Shown: piece by piece, positions 12,936-15,809 of the stretch | Layout of the letters: each line of letters starts with the position of its first letter | Numbering within the stretch: position 1 is the first letter of the stretch | Origin: W11650 sp963545585 | GTDB taxonomy: Bacteria > Bacillota > Clostridia > Lachnospirales > Vallitaleaceae | Direction of reading: 5' to 3' | Assembly (NCBI GenBank): GCA_963545585.1 | Contig: CAUUKX010000047.1 | Span: forward strand, 1 to 15,809 | DNA: 15,809 nucleotides | Notes under the pieces: model-generated | What the model was told of the DNA's origin: nothing | What the model saw: the letters and a program-made list of their open reading frames with translations, nothing else | Databases searched by the model: none | Program-made: the position numbers and the translations under genes

Positions 12936-13673
12936 TCAGAGATATTCTTCTTTGAGCCTGCGCTTTAGCCGCAGAACACCTTCGCTTAAAGGATCGCGCG
13001 GCCGGGGCAAATCATTTACAATCCCGGCCGACAACTTCGCCGGCCGGCCTTTTAATACATAAATCCGGTCGGATAAAAGAATTGCTTCTTCCATATCATG
13101 CGTAATAAAAAGGGTGGTTAAGTTCAGCTGCGTCATAATCTCCAAATACCATTGATGAATATTTTCCTTGGTAATGGCATCCAGCGCCGAAAATGGCTCA
13201 TCCAAAAGCGCCATCTCCCGCCCAAAAAGGTAGGTGCGCAGCAGAGCCGCTCTTTGCCGCATCCCACCGGACAGCATTTGCGGATATTTATCCTCTGTTC
13301 CGGCTAAACCAAACTCCTTAAAATAAGCCGCCGCTTCTGCCCGGGCGGCTTTTTTGTCCTTCCCCTTAATGATTTGCGGTAAGGCCACATTATCCAGCAC
13401 TGTTTTAAACGGCAGGAGCAAATCTTTTTGCAGCATATAACTGACATGCCCGCTTTGACCGGTAATCTCCCGGCCGTCAAGATAGACCTGACCGGCAGTT
13501 GGCCGCAAAAGCCCGGCTGCGATATGAAAAAGCGTGGTCTTGCCGCCGCCGGACGGACCGATAATACTGACAATTTCCCCCTCATTGACATACAGGGAGA
13601 CATCCCTTAATATTTCCACTTCCGGTGCATCAGCAAATGCGTGCGATATCTTTTTTAATTCCAGTTTTGACAT
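12936..13673 (-). CDS. ABC transporter ATP-binding protein (ThiZ/SsuB-like)
   Basis: A 245-aa cytoplasmic ATPase that would power the adjacent importer. Motifs are complete: Walker A GPSGGGKT (39-46), Q-loop Gln82, signature LSGGM (134-138), Walker B ALLDEP with Asp158/Glu159, D-loop SALD and switch His192. It belongs to the nitrate/sulfonate/taurine/thiamine-precursor group of ATPases by overall resemblance. The ATG at 13673 follows TAGGAGT by 5 nt. It is the last gene of the operon, 147 nt after the binding-protein gene; that gap contains a probable permease relic. It converges on argS. Confidence 0.93.
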   Translation of the reverse strand: MSKLELKKISHAFADAPEVEILRDVSLYVNEGEIVSIIGPSGGGKTTLFHIAAGLLRPTAGQVYLDGREITGQSGHVSYMLQKDLLLPFKTVLDNVALPQIIKGKDKKAARAEAAAYFKEFGLAGTEDKYPQMLSGGMRQRAALLRTYLFGREMALLDEPFSALDAITKENIHQWYLEIMTQLNLTTLFITHDMEEAILLSDRIYVLKGRPAKLSAGIVNDLPRPRDPLSEGVLRLKRRLKEEYL

Positions 13674-13820
13674 ATTTTACTCCTAATAGTGTTGCAACAG
13701 TTCCGGCAAGCCGCCCCCATATTTCACTAAAATATCGGCAAATTATGAGTACTGCCATTAAGCTAATGGATATTAATGCTTGTGCCGCTGCCGGAAAGCA
13801 GTTCTCACTGGCATAATAAA
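13674..13820 (-). pseudogene. Probable decayed permease N-terminal fragment
   Basis: The space between the binding-protein and ATPase genes has no intact gene, but its frames look like a broken ABC permease start. One minus-strand frame reads ALISISLMAVLIICRYFSEI, a membrane-helix-like stretch. Another reads FADILVKYGGGLPELLQHY before a stop, resembling the (W)xxxxxxxGGLPExLLPSP region found near the start of this permease family. Stops and frame shifts separate the pieces. This is pattern matching by eye; a chance resemblance or plain intergenic DNA is possible. Confidence 0.3.
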
Positions 13821-14939
13821 TCAATGCCCGCCTGCCTGAACCGTAGGCAAGTATTCATTGCTAAATCCCTTATCGGTCAAAGGTTCGGCAATCAGTTTCC
13901 GCTCATACAGCCAATCATAAAAACGATTCCACCGCTCCCGGTCAATCATCCCCCAGCTTTCGGCATCAGCGATATACTGGGTTGATAAATATTTCTGACT
14001 GGCCCGGATCAAATCGGCATCGCCTTCCGGTGCGTTGCGGATTAAAATCTCAGCCGCTTCCGCCGGGTTATCCACCGCAAACTCATAGCCCTTTTTGATA
14101 GCGCGCAAAGCCCGTTTGGCTACTTCCGGCTGCTTCGCCAAAAAGTCATCATTGGCAATCAGCACTGGCGTATAATAGTCAAATTCCGGCGCATAATCCG
14201 TCAGCCGAAAAAAATTGGTATCGACCTGTTTCGTTTGGGCATGAATATAATCCCAGCCTTGGTACACAAAAATCGCATCAAACATCTTCAGTTGCAGGGC
14301 TGTCGTCGCATCGGTCGACTCGCCCGGCACCAGCTCGACCTTCGACCAATCGCCGCCGTCTTTTTCAGTAATAAACTGAACTGTGGCATCGTCAATCGGA
14401 TCTTCCCAAGTCGAATATTTTTTACCGGCCAGTTCCTTGGGCGTGGAAATGCCGCTGCTCTTCAGGCTCATGATTCCACCGGTGTTATGCTGCAAAATAG
14501 CGGCCACCGCCGTAATCGGTGTTTTTTTCAAAAGCCGCTTCACCATATTCGGCTGAAAATGAATACCAAACTCGGCCCGCCCCATGCCGACGATAACCGA
14601 TGCACTGTCCTCGGCTGGCTGAACGATATCAACCTCCAAGCCCTCCTCGGCAAAATAGCCTTTGTCCTTTGCTACAAAAAGACCGGTATGATTGGTATTC
14701 GGCACCCAGTCCAGTACAAAAGTCAGTTTTTGCGGCTTCGCTTCGGATGTTTTTCCGGTTTCATCCCTTTTATTTGCTTCTTTTTTCTCGGCAGCTTCGC
14801 TGTCCGTCTCTTTCTTTTCTTCCGTTTCCTTAGGCTTTTGTTCCTGCGCTGCCGGTTTTCCTTCCTCTCCGGTCTGTCCGCAGGCCGCCAACGCCATACT
14901 TAGCATTATCGTTATAATTAAATATTTTAGCTTTTTCAT
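13821..14939 (-). CDS. ABC transporter substrate-binding lipoprotein, NMT1/THI5-like (ThiY-like)
   Basis: A 372-aa solute-binding lipoprotein. The signal peptide ends in lipobox LAAC with lipidated Cys20, followed by a low-complexity Glu/Lys linker (about 22-68). The NMT1/THI5-like binding domain then begins with FVLDWVPNTNHTGLFVAKDKGYFAEEGLEVDIV. Later segments (STWEDPIDDATVQFI, FDYYTPVLIANDDFLAKQPEVAKRALRAIKKGYEFAVDNPAEAAEIL) fit the pyrimidine/thiamine-precursor branch. The likely ligand is an HMP-type thiamine precursor, but RibY-type riboflavin binders and other NMT1 proteins are close, so no symbol is given. AAAGGAGA precedes the ATG. No thiamine riboswitch motif was seen in the 193 nt upstream; one might lie beyond the window, before the permease gene. 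Confidence 0.9.
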   Translation of the reverse strand: MKKLKYLIITIMLSMALAACGQTGEEGKPAAQEQKPKETEEKKETDSEAAEKKEANKRDETGKTSEAKPQKLTFVLDWVPNTNHTGLFVAKDKGYFAEEGLEVDIVQPAEDSASVIVGMGRAEFGIHFQPNMVKRLLKKTPITAVAAILQHNTGGIMSLKSSGISTPKELAGKKYSTWEDPIDDATVQFITEKDGGDWSKVELVPGESTDATTALQLKMFDAIFVYQGWDYIHAQTKQVDTNFFRLTDYAPEFDYYTPVLIANDDFLAKQPEVAKRALRAIKKGYEFAVDNPAEAAEILIRNAPEGDADLIRASQKYLSTQYIADAESWGMIDRERWNRFYDWLYERKLIAEPLTDKGFSNEYLPTVQAGGH

Positions 14940-15132
14940 GTTATCTTATCTCCTTTGCCATCCAATCGGTCAAACTTCAAACTTAATTTTCTCTTTTTTC
15001 GTCAGCCGCCGACTGCCTTCAAACCAAAAAATGTTTTCCGCACCGGCGGCCAAAAATAAAATTTTCGACATTTGCTGACCGCCCAAAAACACGCCTGTCT
15101 ACCATAGCCGAAACTTGATATGTTTGCAGCCG
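14940..15132 (-). other. Spacer between permease and binding-protein genes
   Basis: A 193-nt intercistronic gap with partial dyads: GTCAGC (15001-15006) with GCTGAC (15074-15079), and inside it GCCGCC (15005-15010) with GGCGGC (15045-15050), which overlap and so would compete. I see no convincing promoter, terminator or known riboswitch core. Such structures between importer genes can raise the level of the binding-protein message; that is inference. Confidence 0.35.
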
Positions 15133-15809
15133 TCAATATTTCACCACTTTTTTATGCAGCCAGTCAACCGCCGCCATTAAGAGCAAACTTAAACCGGATA
15201 CAAAAAAAACAACAGCAAACATTTTATCCAGAGCTACCGCCTTACGCACCCGGGTCATATAGACACCTAAGCCGGAATAACCGCCCAGCCATTCCGACAC
15301 AACTGCCGAAATCAAAGCATAGGAAACCGACACCCGCAGTCCGGCAAAAAAATAGCCAATACTGGCCGGCAGCTTGCCGTGCCTGTATATCTGCCACCGG
15401 CTTGCACCCATGCTTTGCAGCAGCCGGATACAGTCTGGATCAACCGACCGGTAGCCATCCAGCAGCGCAATTAAAATCGGGAAAAAGCCCGTCATCACCA
15501 CTAACACAATTTTGGGTGCCATATAATAGCCCAGCCAAATAATCAACAGCGGTGCCACCGCCACCGTCGGAATCGTCTGACTGATGATAATCGGCGAATA
15601 CAGCAGCTCATAGCAGCGCTTGGATAAGTCCATCAGGAGCGACAGGCCAAATGCCAGCACAATCGCAATCAGCATGCCAATCAGCGCCTCTATCAGCGTA
15701 TACTGGGTATGATACAAAATCAGGCGAATATCCTGAACAAAGGCTCGCGCTACCGCATAGGGTGAGGGCAGGAAAAACTCAGGCAGAACCTTTAGCCATG
15801 CCAGTCCCT
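15133..15809 (-). CDS. ABC transporter permease (ThiX/SsuC/TauC type), 5' end outside window
   Basis: A binding-protein-dependent inner-membrane permease, cut by the window edge; 224 residues are visible and the frame stays open to the edge. The visible part starts LAWLKVLPEFFLPSPYAVARAF, and FLPSP is the usual family landmark before the conserved core. Several hydrophobic helices follow (LIGMLIAIVLAFGLSLLM; IIISQTIPTVAVAPLLIIWLG; VLVVMTGFFPILIALLDG). The cytoplasmic EAA loop that contacts the ATPase is SMGASRWQIYRHGKLPASIGYFFAGLRVS. The gene is not the shorter ORF from a TTG at 15717, because the upstream codons match the family. It precedes the binding-protein and ATPase genes on the same strand. 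Confidence 0.93.
   Translation of the reverse strand, partial: GLAWLKVLPEFFLPSPYAVARAFVQDIRLILYHTQYTLIEALIGMLIAIVLAFGLSLLMDLSKRCYELLYSPIIISQTIPTVAVAPLLIIWLGYYMAPKIVLVVMTGFFPILIALLDGYRSVDPDCIRLLQSMGASRWQIYRHGKLPASIGYFFAGLRVSVSYALISAVVSEWLGGYSGLGVYMTRVRKAVALDKMFAVVFFVSGLSLLLMAAVDWLHKKVVKY

Noticed and set aside
13336..13350. Fragment of module A inside the ABC ATPase gene (CTTCTGCCCGGGCGG)
   Set aside because: A 15-bp identity only, lying in frame in a normal Ala/Arg-rich helix of the ATPase with no hairpin partner; chance or codon usage explains it.
14940..15132. TPP riboswitch upstream of the ThiY-like gene
   Set aside because: The conserved CTGAGA and ACCTGAT core elements in proper order were not found; the operon leader proper lies outside the window.

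Overview
The window looks like chromosomal DNA from an anaerobic Bacillota of class Clostridia, possibly Lachnospirales or a nearby order. The evidence is the order rimP-nusA-ylxR-ylxQ-infB-rbfA-nrnA-truB-ribF, a short NusA without C-terminal repeats, AGGAGG-type ribosome binding sites, several TTG/GTG starts and moderate GC content. I cannot name the genus from this sequence.

Layout: 1-532 holds no gene and is a mosaic of palindromic repeat modules. 533-1201 (minus) is a single-cysteine peroxiredoxin with its own promoter. 1311-9222 (minus) is the transcription/translation operon, rimP through ribF, driven by a good promoter at 9310-9338 and preceded by a leader hairpin. 9431-10306 (minus) is a LacX-like aldose 1-epimerase with its own promoter. 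10421-11046 has no gene; it holds a large nested inverted-repeat element, then a small MITE-like element with an apparent target-site duplication, then the argS promoter and leader. 11047-12834 (plus) is argS. 12847-12927 is another repeat copy in the convergent gap. 12936-15809 (minus) is an ABC importer of the NMT1/THI5 (ThiXYZ-like) type: permease (cut by the window edge), lipoprotein binding protein and ATPase, with a probable decayed permease fragment between the last two.

The conserved operon couples transcription elongation control (NusA), 30S maturation (RimP, RbfA), initiation (IF2), tRNA modification (TruB), small-RNA and nucleotide turnover (NrnA) and flavin cofactor synthesis (RibF). 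The most novel material is between the genes. One repeat family has ends reading CTCAACTTTCCC/GGGAAAGTTGAG and an interior assembled from interchangeable hairpin modules, called A, B, C and D here. Its copies differ by compensatory stem changes, sit on abruptly changing AT-rich flanks, and lie immediately 3' of prx and argS with a hairpin plus T6 in the direction of transcription. A second, unrelated nested palindrome lies at 10454-10688. No protein-coding defence or mobile system, tRNA, rRNA or CRISPR array was seen.
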